From contig JBGURX010000005.1 of the NCBI GenBank assembly GCA_045132235.1, positions 1-64,000 of the forward strand: DNA of 64,000 nucleotides. The letters run 5' to 3'. The DNA is from UBA1756 sp045132235. Its GTDB lineage: Bacteria > Bacteroidota > Bacteroidia > Bacteroidales > WCHB1-69. The notes beneath the pieces were generated by a model, which saw only the letters and a list, made by a program, of their open reading frames with translations, was not told where the DNA came from and ran no database searches. The position numbers and the translations under genes were made by a program. Position 1 is the stretch's first letter; the number at the start of each line of letters is the position of its first letter. Positions 25,169 to 33,386 of this stretch are shown here, piece after piece.

Positions 25169-25639
25169 ATGTCAAGAAGCAAAAAAGAGATGGGCAATGT
25201 GACCCACTTGGGAGAACGCCACACCACCTACAACAGCGACTACGCCCCCGCCCTTTTGGAGGCTTTCGACAACAAACACGCTGATAACGAATACGTTGTA
25301 ACACTCGATTGTCCAGAGTTCACCTCGCTGTGTCCCGTGACCGGACAGCCCGACTTCGGCCGCATCATCATCCGCTATATCCCGAGAGTCAAGATGGTGG
25401 AGAGCAAGAGTTTGAAACTCTACTTGGGCAGCTTCCGCAACCACGGCGACTTCCACGAGGACTGTGTGAACATCATCATGAAAGACCTCATCGCGCTGAT
25501 GGACCCGAAATACATTGAGGTGGTGGGACTTTTCAACCCACGCGGCGGCATCGCCATCAAGCCCTTCGCCAACTACGGCGACGACAGCCATCAGGAGATG
25601 GTGCGTCAGCGCCAGCTGGCCTATCTCAACCAACAATAA
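25169..25639 (+). CDS. queF: NADPH-dependent 7-cyano-7-deazaguanine reductase
   Basis: QueF reduces preQ0 to preQ1, the last free-base step before insertion into tRNA in queuosine synthesis. The 156-residue protein is the short, single-domain type. It has the catalytic Cys55 in FTSLCPVTGQPDF, the ESKSLKLYL substrate motif and FNPRGGIAIKPF. It opens a four-gene set with queC (4-nt gap), queD and queE that covers the route from dihydroneopterin triphosphate to preQ1 except GTP cyclohydrolase. Confidence 0.95.
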   Translation: MSRSKKEMGNVTHLGERHTTYNSDYAPALLEAFDNKHADNEYVVTLDCPEFTSLCPVTGQPDFGRIIIRYIPRVKMVESKSLKLYLGSFRNHGDFHEDCVNIIMKDLIALMDPKYIEVVGLFNPRGGIAIKPFANYGDDSHQEMVRQRQLAYLNQQ

Positions 25640-25643
25640 AGCC

Positions 25644-26300
25644 ATGAGCAAAGACGCTGTCATCATCCTGTCGGGCGGCATGGACTCCACCACCATGCTC
25701 TACGAATACCACGAAGAGATTGCGCTGGCCATCACCTTCGACTACGCCTCGTTGCAGAACGCCCGCGAGCGGATGTATGCCATAGAGCACTGCAAAAGAT
25801 TCGGCATCCAGCACATCATCATCCCCCTCCAATTCATGCAGCAGTACTTCAAAAGCTCGCTGCTGATGACTCCCGACGACATTCCGGAAGGCAATTACGA
25901 CGAGGAGAACATGAAATCGACGGTGGTGCCTTTCCGCAACGGCATCATGCTGGCGGTAGCCTGCGGCATGGCGGAAAACTACGGGCTGAAGCGGGTGATG
26001 ATTGCCAACCACGCCGGCGACCACGCCATCTACCCCGACTGCCGTCCCGGCTTTGTGGAAGCGATGTCGGAAGCCATGCGCAACGGCACCTACGAAGGAG
26101 TGACCGTCTTCGCGCCCTATACCCACCTCAGCAAGACCGACATCGCCCGTCGCGGCGCGGCGCTCGGCCTTGACTACACCGAAACCTACTCCTGCTACAA
26201 AGGCGGCGAAGTACACTGCGGCAGATGCGGCACCTGCCGCGAGCGGCGGGAAGCCCTGCAAGCCGCCGGCATCGACGACAAAACCATATATGAAGCATAA
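25644..26300 (+). CDS. queC: 7-cyano-7-deazaguanine (preQ0) synthase
   Basis: QueC converts 7-carboxy-7-deazaguanine to preQ0 with ATP and ammonia. The 218 residues contain the PP-loop SGGMDS (10-15) and a zinc site formed by Cys184, Cys192, Cys195 and Cys198 (CYKGGEVHCGRCGTC). The start is ATG 25644, four nt after queF; a longer frame upstream overlaps queF and was rejected. The gap to queD holds an AT-rich repeat. Confidence 0.95.
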   Translation: MSKDAVIILSGGMDSTTMLYEYHEEIALAITFDYASLQNARERMYAIEHCKRFGIQHIIIPLQFMQQYFKSSLLMTPDDIPEGNYDEENMKSTVVPFRNGIMLAVACGMAENYGLKRVMIANHAGDHAIYPDCRPGFVEAMSEAMRNGTYEGVTVFAPYTHLSKTDIARRGAALGLDYTETYSCYKGGEVHCGRCGTCRERREALQAAGIDDKTIYEA

Positions 26301-26339
26301 TTTCCATTTTCAATTTTCCGTTTTCAATTTTCAATTTCC
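26301..26339 (+). repeat. AT-rich tract (ttttcaattttc repeats)
   Basis: Four or so imperfect copies of TTTTCAATTTCC fill the gap between queC and queD. Read on the other strand it is the same GAAAATTGAAAA motif found at 33313, 37284 and 40126. Confidence 0.75.
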
Positions 26340-26693
26340 ATGTATTACGTACGCAAAACCCTTGAAATATCCTCCTGCCACCAGCTGTACCTCGACTACG
26401 AGAGCAAGTGCGAAAACCTGCACGGGCACAACTGGAAGGTCAATGTATATTGCCGTGCCGAACAGCTGGACAGCAACGGCATGGTATGCGACTTCACCGA
26501 AATCAAGCGACTCATCCACGGAAAGATCGACCACCGGAACCTGAACGAGGTGCTGGACTTCAACCCGACAGCAGAGAACCTCGCCCGCTGGATTGTGGAC
26601 ACCGTGCCCAACTGTTACCGTGCCGATGTGTGGGAGTCAAGAGACAACAAAGCCTCGTACATTGCTGACGACGCACCGCAAAACTTCGACTAA
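26340..26693 (+). CDS. queD: 6-carboxy-5,6,7,8-tetrahydropterin synthase
   Basis: QueD turns dihydroneopterin triphosphate into 6-carboxytetrahydropterin for queuosine synthesis. The 117-residue protein shows the zinc ligands His14, His28 and His30 (SSCHQLYL, CENLHGHNW) and the catalytic Cys24. MVCDFTEIK and the HRNLNE segment also match the family. queE begins 1 nt after its stop. Confidence 0.95.
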   Translation: MYYVRKTLEISSCHQLYLDYESKCENLHGHNWKVNVYCRAEQLDSNGMVCDFTEIKRLIHGKIDHRNLNEVLDFNPTAENLARWIVDTVPNCYRADVWESRDNKASYIADDAPQNFD

Positions 26694-26694
26694 C

Positions 26695-27285
26695 GTGTAC
26701 CGCATCAACGAGATTTTCTATTCCCTGCAGGGCGAAGGGTTCCACAGCGGACTGCCGAGCGTGTTTGTGCGCTTCAGCGGCTGCAACCTGCGCTGCGCCT
26801 TCTGCGACACGCATCACCAAGAGGGTTTGGAGATGAGCGTGGAAGAAATTACCCAGAAAATTAACCAATATCCTGTTGCACAGTGGATTATCCTTACTGG
26901 TGGCGAACCTTCGCTGTTCATTGATGAGGAGTTTGTGAAAGCGTTGAAAGCGGGCACTGGCAAGAAAGTTGCCATCGAGACCAACGGCACGCGCCCGTTG
27001 CCGGACGGCATCGACTGGGTGACGCTTTCGCCCAAAACCGGCTTCGAGGGCGGCGACCTTGTGCCCTGCATGCTGGACCGCTGCGACGAGCTGAAGGTGG
27101 TCTATTGCCATCAGGATTTATCTCAATATCAAAATATTATAACAGAAAACCGTTTTTTGCAACCCTGCTACTCTCCTACCCCTGCGCAGAATCAGGCCAA
27201 CATGGAGGCCTGTGTGGCAGCGGTGTTGCAGCATCAGGGCTGGCGGCTGTCGGTGCAGATGCACCGTGTGATCGGGATTCGGTAA
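26695..27285 (+). CDS. queE: 7-carboxy-7-deazaguanine synthase (radical SAM)
   Basis: QueE rearranges 6-carboxytetrahydropterin to 7-carboxy-7-deazaguanine with a radical SAM reaction. The 196-residue protein has the CX3CX2C cluster motif at Cys30, Cys34 and Cys37 (GCNLRCAFCDT), the SLQGEG substrate motif (10-15) and the TGGEP glycine-rich motif. The start is GTG 26695, one nt after the queD stop, because the earlier frame lies inside queD. Translation is likely coupled. Confidence 0.93.
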   Translation: MYRINEIFYSLQGEGFHSGLPSVFVRFSGCNLRCAFCDTHHQEGLEMSVEEITQKINQYPVAQWIILTGGEPSLFIDEEFVKALKAGTGKKVAIETNGTRPLPDGIDWVTLSPKTGFEGGDLVPCMLDRCDELKVVYCHQDLSQYQNIITENRFLQPCYSPTPAQNQANMEACVAAVLQHQGWRLSVQMHRVIGIR

Positions 27286-27340
27286 GGGATGCGGGGATGC
27301 GAGGACAAAACAAGGGTATCGTCATTTGGCAAATAAATTG

Positions 27341-27348
27341 TAATTTTG
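27341..27348 (+). promoter_or_regulatory. -7 box of the hemolysin III gene
   Basis: TAATTTTG matches TAnnTTTG and is 32 nt before the start codon. Confidence 0.5.
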
Positions 27349-27379
27349 CCGCCTCAAAAATGAAGAGGAAATCACTGCA

Positions 27380-28054
27380 ATGACAAGCCGAAAAAGAACT
27401 CCGTTGCGGGAACGACCGTTCCCTGATTACACCCACCGCGAAGAGATGCTGAACATGTGGAGTCACATCGTAGGCGCGGCATGTGCCGTGGTGATGATGG
27501 TGATGGCGGTGATGGCCTCGAGAGGTTCAGGCCTCAAAACGGCATGCAGCATCATTTACGTGTTCACGGTCATGCTGACGATGGTCGTATCGAGTGTATA
27601 TCACGGTCTGCCCAAAGGGATGGGCAAGCAGGTGATGCGCGCCATCGACCACTGCGACATCTTTTTCACCATTGCGGGCACCTACACCCCTATCACCCTC
27701 ATCGGGATCTGCAGCATCAATCCGGCGATGGGCTGGAGCATCTTCGGCATCGAGTGGGGCTTGGCCATCATCGGGGCGACACTCAACGCCATCGATCTGA
27801 AAAAGTACTCGAAATTTTCGATGGCCTGCTACTTGGGGATGGGCTGGTGCGTGCTCATCGGGCTGCGCGACACCATCCTCTCGATGACGCTGGAGGGTTT
27901 CCTCTGGATCATCGGCGGCGGCGTGGCGTTCACCATCGGCGCGGTGCTCTACCTCATCGGCAAGAAGAAACGCTACCGTCATTTCATCTTCCACGTCTTC
28001 GTGGTCATCGGCATCGTGACGCAGTTCATCGGCGTTTGGTGGTACGTACTGTAA
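27380..28054 (+). CDS. Hemolysin III / TrhA-family membrane protein
   Basis: The 224-residue protein has seven predicted membrane helices and the conserved elements of the PAQR/hemolysin III family: SSVYHGLPKG with a metal-ligand-like His, AIDHCDIFFTIAGTYTP, and HFIFHVFVVIG near the end. Family members are linked to membrane lipid homeostasis rather than true haemolysis. It has its own -7 box and is convergent with the 28094 gene, so it stands alone. Confidence 0.85.
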   Translation: MTSRKRTPLRERPFPDYTHREEMLNMWSHIVGAACAVVMMVMAVMASRGSGLKTACSIIYVFTVMLTMVVSSVYHGLPKGMGKQVMRAIDHCDIFFTIAGTYTPITLIGICSINPAMGWSIFGIEWGLAIIGATLNAIDLKKYSKFSMACYLGMGWCVLIGLRDTILSMTLEGFLWIIGGGVAFTIGAVLYLIGKKKRYRHFIFHVFVVIGIVTQFIGVWWYVL

Positions 28055-28093
28055 TCCACCTTCACCCCTATGATGCAAGAAAAACCGGAATTA

Positions 28094-30475
28094 TCATAGC
28101 TTTTTCAACAGCGGCGAGCGGCTCATGTCCGTAGGGTTGGTGCCGGGAACGCCTTCGGGAACAGGCATCCCGAGTTTCTCGAAGTGCTTTTTCCAATATT
28201 CAGGCAGTTTGCCGTCGGCATCGCGCCAGTTCATGGGGCTGGCTTTGAAAAGATGGCGGTCGTCTGTTTCGCCTTCGTCGTCAAGGTAGCATTCGTAAAC
28301 CAATTCCGAGCAGTAGTAGGCGTCGTTGTCGGGCAGGAAGGCGTTGTCGTAAGGCTTGCCGACCAGAGAACGGGCACGGCTGAGCACTTGATCCATAAAA
28401 ATGTTCACATTTTCAATCCGATAAATATCGGGGAAAGAGAGGGCGTCATGATCGGAGTTCACGTAGGGTCGTCTTGCCACACCGTATTGGGGGGTGGCAT
28501 CAATGATCCAGACGGTATCGCGCACACTCTCCACGATGGCCACGTGCGCATATTGCCCTGTGCTTTCCGCAACGGCGGACCCCATGCCTTCTGTATCGCG
28601 GAAGAAAAGCAGGTCGCCAGGGCGCACGAAACTCATATTGTTCAGGTGTTTGCGCAACATCATTTTGTCGGGCATCATAGGACGAAGCGCCTTCCACAGC
28701 AGTGGCTGATAAGTGGTAAAAGCAACCTTGTCACTCTGGATATTCATGGGCAACAGCCATGGGAAATACGCTCCACAATCCACATCGCTACGTCCGTATG
28801 CAGTCAGGGTTTCGCCCACTTGATTGTTGAAAACGACCACATATCCGGTATAGGAGGTACACCCACCAAAGTCTTGGAAAACCCTCTCCCAATCCACCTG
28901 TCCCTTCTGAAGACCGAATTCTTCGGAAGAGGGGAAACGGCTGTAGCACTCACCGAGACGCAGCAGCGCTTGTTCCAAACTGTCGGCGGGGAAGCAGCGG
29001 ATGGCGTGGGAATCTTTCTCCACCGTGTTCTCGGTCTCGAACAACAGGTTTCCTTGGCGCGTGTAATGCACAGTATGTTCGTCAAAGTTGAAGCAACCGC
29101 CATCGTAGGTGGTGATTTTCACATATCCTATGCCACTTTGTACAAAGTCAGCAGTGGGATTTCGATATATATAAGGCTCTACACGGCCATTGGTGTCAAC
29201 GCTGTAGTTTTTTTTATCGTTGCACAGGATGATGATGCGGTCGGATCGGTCTGGATCAGGCAGCATCTTCCTAACACTCATTGGTTTCGCAATACGGTAC
29301 CAACCCTCGGTGTCCTTGAGGTAGATACTATTCCCATCCGTACGCCACAGACGGTTCCCGTGATGAAAAGTGGGGAGAACAGATTGGGCAGAAATGCCAT
29401 ATTCGGCAGATTTAGCGAGAATATCGTCGAAGAGCTCATCCAGTGTTTTTTCAGTGGTAAAGAAACCGCAGGTGTCGGCATGTCCGTCGGGGGCCACACG
29501 CACTACGCCATCGGGGGTGCCAAGGTACGCACAGCCTCCGATAGTACCGCAAAAGAAAGTTCGGTAGGAGAAGCCCTCCTTGACTGTCTTCCAATGCTCC
29601 ATGTCCCTCATCAGAACCAGTTGGCCGCTTTGGGTTATCGCCCATAACATATTCAAAGTGGTATCCACCTCGTAGGTGGTGATGGGAAGGGGCAGTGGCT
29701 TCCATTGCAGTTCAGCGCCGAAGTCCGTATAGGCGGTGGTGTCGCTCTCCGTAACGATAAGCCAGTTTTTCCAAAGACGGATGCGGTTGATCCATGTGTC
29801 CTGATAGTTGTGTTTTTCTAATAGTTTCTGGTCCAACGGAGTTTCAATTTGCGTGGCCGTTCGCCAGTTGTCGGAGGTGAAATAGAGTCCGTTGCCGTAG
29901 GTGCCCGCAAACCCGCTGTCGGCACTGGTCATATAGAGTTCATTAACACCACCTGTACCATCCTTTTTCGATACAAATGAGGGGGTCAACCGGACAAATG
30001 TGCGCCCCTCATTTTCACTATAGGACATACTCTTAAAATCACACCCGCTGGCTGATGCAATCCATAGTTTCCCGTCGGGGTGATAGCAGAACCCGTGCAC
30101 CCACACAAGATCCGGATCCACTTGCAGTGTATCCCAATGATGTCCGCCATCGGTAGTGCGCAACACACATTTGCCGGGGAGCAAATAACCGGCTGCTACA
30201 GCAATATCTGATCTGAAAGCGGCCACGCGCTCAAAGGTATTGCCTGCAATGATGTCGTCAACTGCTGGTTTCAAGGCAGTGCGCCACGTGGACCCTATGC
30301 TGTCGGCCACCCAGATATGCCCGCACCGGTCGGCCATCCACAACGTGCCGGTGGAAGAGAGGTCGATGTGATAGCCGCACTGCACTTTCAAGTCTGCGAG
30401 CCGGTCGCGTTGCTGTGCGCGCCCCAGCTGCGACAAAGCGAGCGCAACCACCAGAAACAACAACACTTTCTTCAT
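28094..30475 (-). CDS. Secreted beta-propeller protein with YiiX/NlpC-P60-like hydrolase domain
   Basis: The 793-residue protein has a signal peptide (MKKVLLFLVVALALSQLGRAQ). Its N-terminal two thirds carry BNR/sortilin-like Asp boxes (TTDGGHHW, SENEGRTF, TSDNWRT). The last 180 residues form a permuted papain-like YiiX domain: PGDLLFF, a His in QYAHVAIVES (about 644), IIDATPQYGVARRP, and a Cys in YYCSELVYECY (about 721). The substrate is probably an envelope peptide, lipid or polymer but is not known. I use ATG 30475 (the earlier frame lacks a signal peptide start). A paralogue of the hydrolase domain lies at 51171. Confidence 0.75.
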   Translation of the reverse strand: MKKVLLFLVVALALSQLGRAQQRDRLADLKVQCGYHIDLSSTGTLWMADRCGHIWVADSIGSTWRTALKPAVDDIIAGNTFERVAAFRSDIAVAAGYLLPGKCVLRTTDGGHHWDTLQVDPDLVWVHGFCYHPDGKLWIASASGCDFKSMSYSENEGRTFVRLTPSFVSKKDGTGGVNELYMTSADSGFAGTYGNGLYFTSDNWRTATQIETPLDQKLLEKHNYQDTWINRIRLWKNWLIVTESDTTAYTDFGAELQWKPLPLPITTYEVDTTLNMLWAITQSGQLVLMRDMEHWKTVKEGFSYRTFFCGTIGGCAYLGTPDGVVRVAPDGHADTCGFFTTEKTLDELFDDILAKSAEYGISAQSVLPTFHHGNRLWRTDGNSIYLKDTEGWYRIAKPMSVRKMLPDPDRSDRIIILCNDKKNYSVDTNGRVEPYIYRNPTADFVQSGIGYVKITTYDGGCFNFDEHTVHYTRQGNLLFETENTVEKDSHAIRCFPADSLEQALLRLGECYSRFPSSEEFGLQKGQVDWERVFQDFGGCTSYTGYVVVFNNQVGETLTAYGRSDVDCGAYFPWLLPMNIQSDKVAFTTYQPLLWKALRPMMPDKMMLRKHLNNMSFVRPGDLLFFRDTEGMGSAVAESTGQYAHVAIVESVRDTVWIIDATPQYGVARRPYVNSDHDALSFPDIYRIENVNIFMDQVLSRARSLVGKPYDNAFLPDNDAYYCSELVYECYLDDEGETDDRHLFKASPMNWRDADGKLPEYWKKHFEKLGMPVPEGVPGTNPTDMSRSPLLKKL

Positions 30476-30505
30476 GCTATTTCCCTCAATTTTAGAATGA
30501 TGGCG

Positions 30506-30521
30506 CAAAGATACAAAAATA
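30506..30521 (-). promoter_or_regulatory. Two abutting -7 boxes upstream of the 28094 gene
   Basis: The minus strand carries TATTTTTG (30514-30521) directly followed by TATCTTTG (30506-30513). Either could serve the gene 31-39 nt downstream. No well-spaced -33 TTG was seen. Confidence 0.45.
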
Positions 30522-30635
30522 TCCGTCAACTATAATAACTACTTTTTATTTTGTGAAAAAAATCATCTTGAAAAATTTGATTATAAAAAATCTGTAACCG
30601 AATGAAGTGTCAAACACACAAAGACGATAAATACC

Positions 30636-30652
30636 TACCCTGAAACAGGGTA
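30636..30652. promoter_or_regulatory. Inverted repeat upstream of the imelysin/di-haem cluster promoter
   Basis: TACCCTG and CAGGGTA are separated by AAA. The repeat lies 31 nt upstream of the -33 element of the 30734 gene, so it could be an operator or the stem of a small terminator. The binding factor is unknown. Confidence 0.35.
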
Positions 30653-30683
30653 TCAAGGAACCAAAAATCACCTCAAAAGGGTA

Positions 30684-30714
30684 TTGTCCCTCCCCTATCG
30701 TGGAGATATTTTTG
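30684..30714 (+). promoter_or_regulatory. Promoter of the 30734 gene cluster
   Basis: TTG (30684-30686) is followed after 20 bp by TATTTTTG (30707-30714). Transcription would start near 30721, so the ATG at 30716 cannot be used and ATG 30734 is chosen. Confidence 0.7.
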
Positions 30715-30733
30715 CATGCTTAAAAATCAGAGC

Positions 30734-32095
30734 ATGAAAAAGGGATTTTTGTTTTTCATCATTTTATTATTAATAATTGATTTTCAAACCATTACTGCAC
30801 AAAACAACACCCATGCGCAGAATGGTGAAACTACGGCTGCCGACAGTGTGAAGCGCAAAAGAGGTCTCACCATTGGAGGCTACGGAGAAGCGGTGTATAA
30901 ATACAACTTTTATAGTGACAATATGTTCCGCTACTCCCATGCCGACAAATATGCGGACTCGAAAGGGCATGGCCGCGTGGATTTGCCGCACGCGGTATTC
31001 ATGATGAGCTACGACTTCGGCAAGGGCTGGACCTTCAACGCCGAAATCGAGTTCGAGCATGGCGGCACCGAGTCGGCGGTGGAGGTGGAGGCGGAAGAGA
31101 CCGGCGAGTTCGAGAAGGAGATCGAGCGCGGCGGCGAAGTGGCTTTGGAACAGTTCTGGTTGCAGAAGTCGTTTTTGGATTCCAAAATCAACATCCGTGC
31201 CGGACATATCGTGGTGCCCGTGGGTGGCACCAACAACGCCCATCTCCCCAACGAGTTCTTCGGGGTTTACCGTCCCGAAGGCGAGAACACCATCATTCCC
31301 TGCACGTGGCACGAGACCGGCATCGAGCTGTGGGGCCGCATCAAGGGGTGGCGCTACGATGTGATGGTCATCCCGGCACTCAACTCCAACATGTTCAACG
31401 CCTCCAACTGGGTGCAGAACGGTTCCGCATCGCCCTACGAGTTCAAGGTGGCCAACAAGCTGGCCGTGGCCGCGCGGGTGGACAACTACAGCGTGAAGGG
31501 CTTGCACATCGGAGTGAGCGGCTACGTGGGCAACTGTTTCCGCAACGACATCATCACCGACGGCAAGGCCAGTAAATACGACAAAGTAAAAGGCACGGTA
31601 GCTATCGGAGCCGTAGATTTCAGCTACAAGCATAAGGGATTTGTGTTGCGGGGCAGCGGGTTGTACGGCCACCTGTCGGATGCCGGACTCATCTCCACCT
31701 ACAACACCTCACAGGTCAACAGCAGCCAGTCGCCCTACCCGCACACGCTGGTCGGCAAGGCGGCTTGGAGCGCGGGCATTGAGGCCGGCTACGACTTTTT
31801 CACCCTGCTGAAGGAAAACGCCAAAGCCAAGGATCAGAAATTCTTTGTTTTTATAAGATATGAATACTACGATTCTTACGTTCCCGTGGCCGACGCCACA
31901 CCCTATTCGTGGAGCGAGCGGCATTGTGTGAGCGGCGGCATCAACTACCGCCCGATACCGGAAATCACCGTGAAAGCCGAGGCCGGTGTGCGGTTGCTGC
32001 ATTCGCAGTACAACCAAGAACCGTGGTTCGCACTGGGGATCACATGGGCAGCGTTTTTCAAAAGTGAAAAGTTAAGAGTAAAAAATCAAGAATGA
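30734..32095 (+). CDS. Outer-membrane beta-barrel (porin-like) protein
   Basis: The 453-residue protein has a signal peptide (MKKGFLFFIILLLIIDFQTITAQ) and alternating hydrophobic/aromatic strands such as LTIGGYGEAVYKYNF, GWTFNAEIEFEHGG, LWGRIKGWRYDVMVIP and FVFIRYEYYDSYVP, which point to a barrel of the phosphate-selective porin type. It heads a cluster with an imelysin lipoprotein, a di-haem protein and CcsBA, so it may pass iron or a related ligand, but the substrate is inferred from context only. The start follows from the promoter position. Confidence 0.75.
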   Translation: MKKGFLFFIILLLIIDFQTITAQNNTHAQNGETTAADSVKRKRGLTIGGYGEAVYKYNFYSDNMFRYSHADKYADSKGHGRVDLPHAVFMMSYDFGKGWTFNAEIEFEHGGTESAVEVEAEETGEFEKEIERGGEVALEQFWLQKSFLDSKINIRAGHIVVPVGGTNNAHLPNEFFGVYRPEGENTIIPCTWHETGIELWGRIKGWRYDVMVIPALNSNMFNASNWVQNGSASPYEFKVANKLAVAARVDNYSVKGLHIGVSGYVGNCFRNDIITDGKASKYDKVKGTVAIGAVDFSYKHKGFVLRGSGLYGHLSDAGLISTYNTSQVNSSQSPYPHTLVGKAAWSAGIEAGYDFFTLLKENAKAKDQKFFVFIRYEYYDSYVPVADATPYSWSERHCVSGGINYRPIPEITVKAEAGVRLLHSQYNQEPWFALGITWAAFFKSEKLRVKNQE

Positions 32096-32110
32096 AAAGA
32101 GGAAACGTAG

Positions 32111-32129
32111 GGACGCAATGCTTGCGTCC
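32111..32129. repeat. Palindrome between barrel and imelysin genes
   Basis: GGACGCAA and TTGCGTCC enclose TGC, preceded by GTA. It is related to the other palindromes and ends 37 nt before the imelysin start. Confidence 0.8.
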
Positions 32130-32166
32130 GCAAAACGAAACAACAACAATTAAACAAATAAACCAT

Positions 32167-33315
32167 ATGAAAAAAGGAATTTTATTTTTTGCAACATTGC
32201 TGATGGCCGGTTGGATGACATCGTGCCATAAGGAAGACCCGGTAGAAACCGCCAAGAAGGAACAGGTGGCAATTCTTGAGCAGTATGTCAACCACACCAT
32301 CGCGCCCACCTACCAGAATCTGGCCGCCTATTCTGAACAGCTGGTGACCGACTTGCAGACCTTGCGAGCCGACCGCACGCAGGCCAACGTGAATCATGCG
32401 TGCGAAACCTTCCTCAACGCCCGCGCTTGGTGGGAAAGAAGTGAGGCTTTCCTGTTCGGTGCCGCCTCCGACTTCGGCATCGACCCGCACATCGACTCAT
32501 GGCCGTTGGATGTGGATGCCTTCAACACCATGATGACCAACACCGCACAGATTCAGGCCATGGATGCAGAAGATGGCGACGAATATGCCGGCGACAAGCT
32601 GGGCAACTCCCTTCTTGGTTTCCACGGCATCGAGTACATCCTTTTCAGCAACGGCTCTCCGAAGAGTGCAGATGAAATCTCTGACCTGCAGATGATTTAC
32701 GCCGTGGCGGTGGCCGGCGACCTGCGCAACCGCTGCTTCCAGTTGGAGGTAAGCTGGTTGGGCAACAAGGCTCCCAAAGCACACCGCGACAAGGTGGAGG
32801 ATCTGGAACTGAACTCCACAGTGAATGGCGGCGACTACAGCTACGGCACCAACTTGATGAAAGCCGGCACGCTGGGCAGCACCTATTCCAGCTCCGTCAG
32901 CGGTTTGATGGCCATCGTGGATGGTTGCCGCACCATCGCCGATGAGGTGGGCACCTCCAAGATCGGCAAACCGTACAATGGCGAAGACCCGAACTACATC
33001 GAGTCGCCGTATAGCCACAAGTCCATCGAGGACTTCTACAACAACATCCTGAGCATCGAGAACGCCTATATGGGAGGTGTTGACGGGGAACGCAACGAGG
33101 ATATTTCTCTCCATGGATACCTGAAAGAACGCAATGGGGAGTTGGATGTGCGCGTGCTTTCCGCCATCACTACAGCCAAATTGAGTATCCAAGCTATGCC
33201 TGCACCGTTTGTACAAAATTACAATCATTCAGCCAATGCCAGTGCCATCGAGGCCTGCCAACACTTGGACGAAGTGCTGTCGGAAGTAAACACTTGGCTG
33301 GAAAATGAAAACTGA
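32167..33315 (+). CDS. Imelysin-family (peptidase M75-like) lipoprotein
   Basis: The 382-residue protein has a lipoprotein signal with Cys20 (WMTSC) and the two imelysin hallmarks: WWERSEAFLFGAA (88-100) and GxHxxE as GFHGIE (151-156). Imelysin-like proteins such as IrpA and EfeO relatives are tied to iron uptake; peptidase activity is doubtful. It lies with a di-haem oxidoreductase and a barrel, as often seen for iron-regulated sets in this phylum. ATG 32167 was chosen because it gives the signal peptide; the upstream frame is the palindrome region. Confidence 0.87.
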   Translation: MKKGILFFATLLMAGWMTSCHKEDPVETAKKEQVAILEQYVNHTIAPTYQNLAAYSEQLVTDLQTLRADRTQANVNHACETFLNARAWWERSEAFLFGAASDFGIDPHIDSWPLDVDAFNTMMTNTAQIQAMDAEDGDEYAGDKLGNSLLGFHGIEYILFSNGSPKSADEISDLQMIYAVAVAGDLRNRCFQLEVSWLGNKAPKAHRDKVEDLELNSTVNGGDYSYGTNLMKAGTLGSTYSSSVSGLMAIVDGCRTIADEVGTSKIGKPYNGEDPNYIESPYSHKSIEDFYNNILSIENAYMGGVDGERNEDISLHGYLKERNGELDVRVLSAITTAKLSIQAMPAPFVQNYNHSANASAIEACQHLDEVLSEVNTWLENEN

Positions 33316-33340
33316 AAATTGAGAATTGAAAATTGAAAAG
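33313..33340 (+). repeat. AT-rich tract (aattgaaaattg repeats)
   Basis: Three imperfect copies of AAATTGAGAATTG/AAATTGAAAATTG lie right before the 33345 palindrome. The same tract-palindrome pairing occurs at 37284-37378. Confidence 0.75.
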
Positions 33341-33344
33341 TAAA

Positions 33345-33364
33345 GACCGGTGCATGCACCGTCT
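33345..33364. repeat. Palindrome between imelysin and DUF1111 genes
   Basis: A perfect 14-nt core CGGTGCATGCACCG sits within flanks resembling GAGAC and GTCTC with one extra C on the left. It is a diverged copy of the 12765/12814 element and ends about 23 nt before the next start codon. Confidence 0.8.
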
Positions 33365-33386
33365 CAAATTGAAAAAATCACTTATC

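Noticed and set aside
28068..28099. Inverted repeat ctatgat/atcatag as a terminator between the hemolysin III and 28094 genes
   Set aside because: The stem is only 7 bp with an 18-nt loop, includes the stop codon and has no adjacent T-run.
32092..32166. Twenty-five-codon extension of the imelysin protein
   Set aside because: It would be encoded by the palindrome region and would bury the lipoprotein signal; ATG 32167 gives a normal signal peptide.
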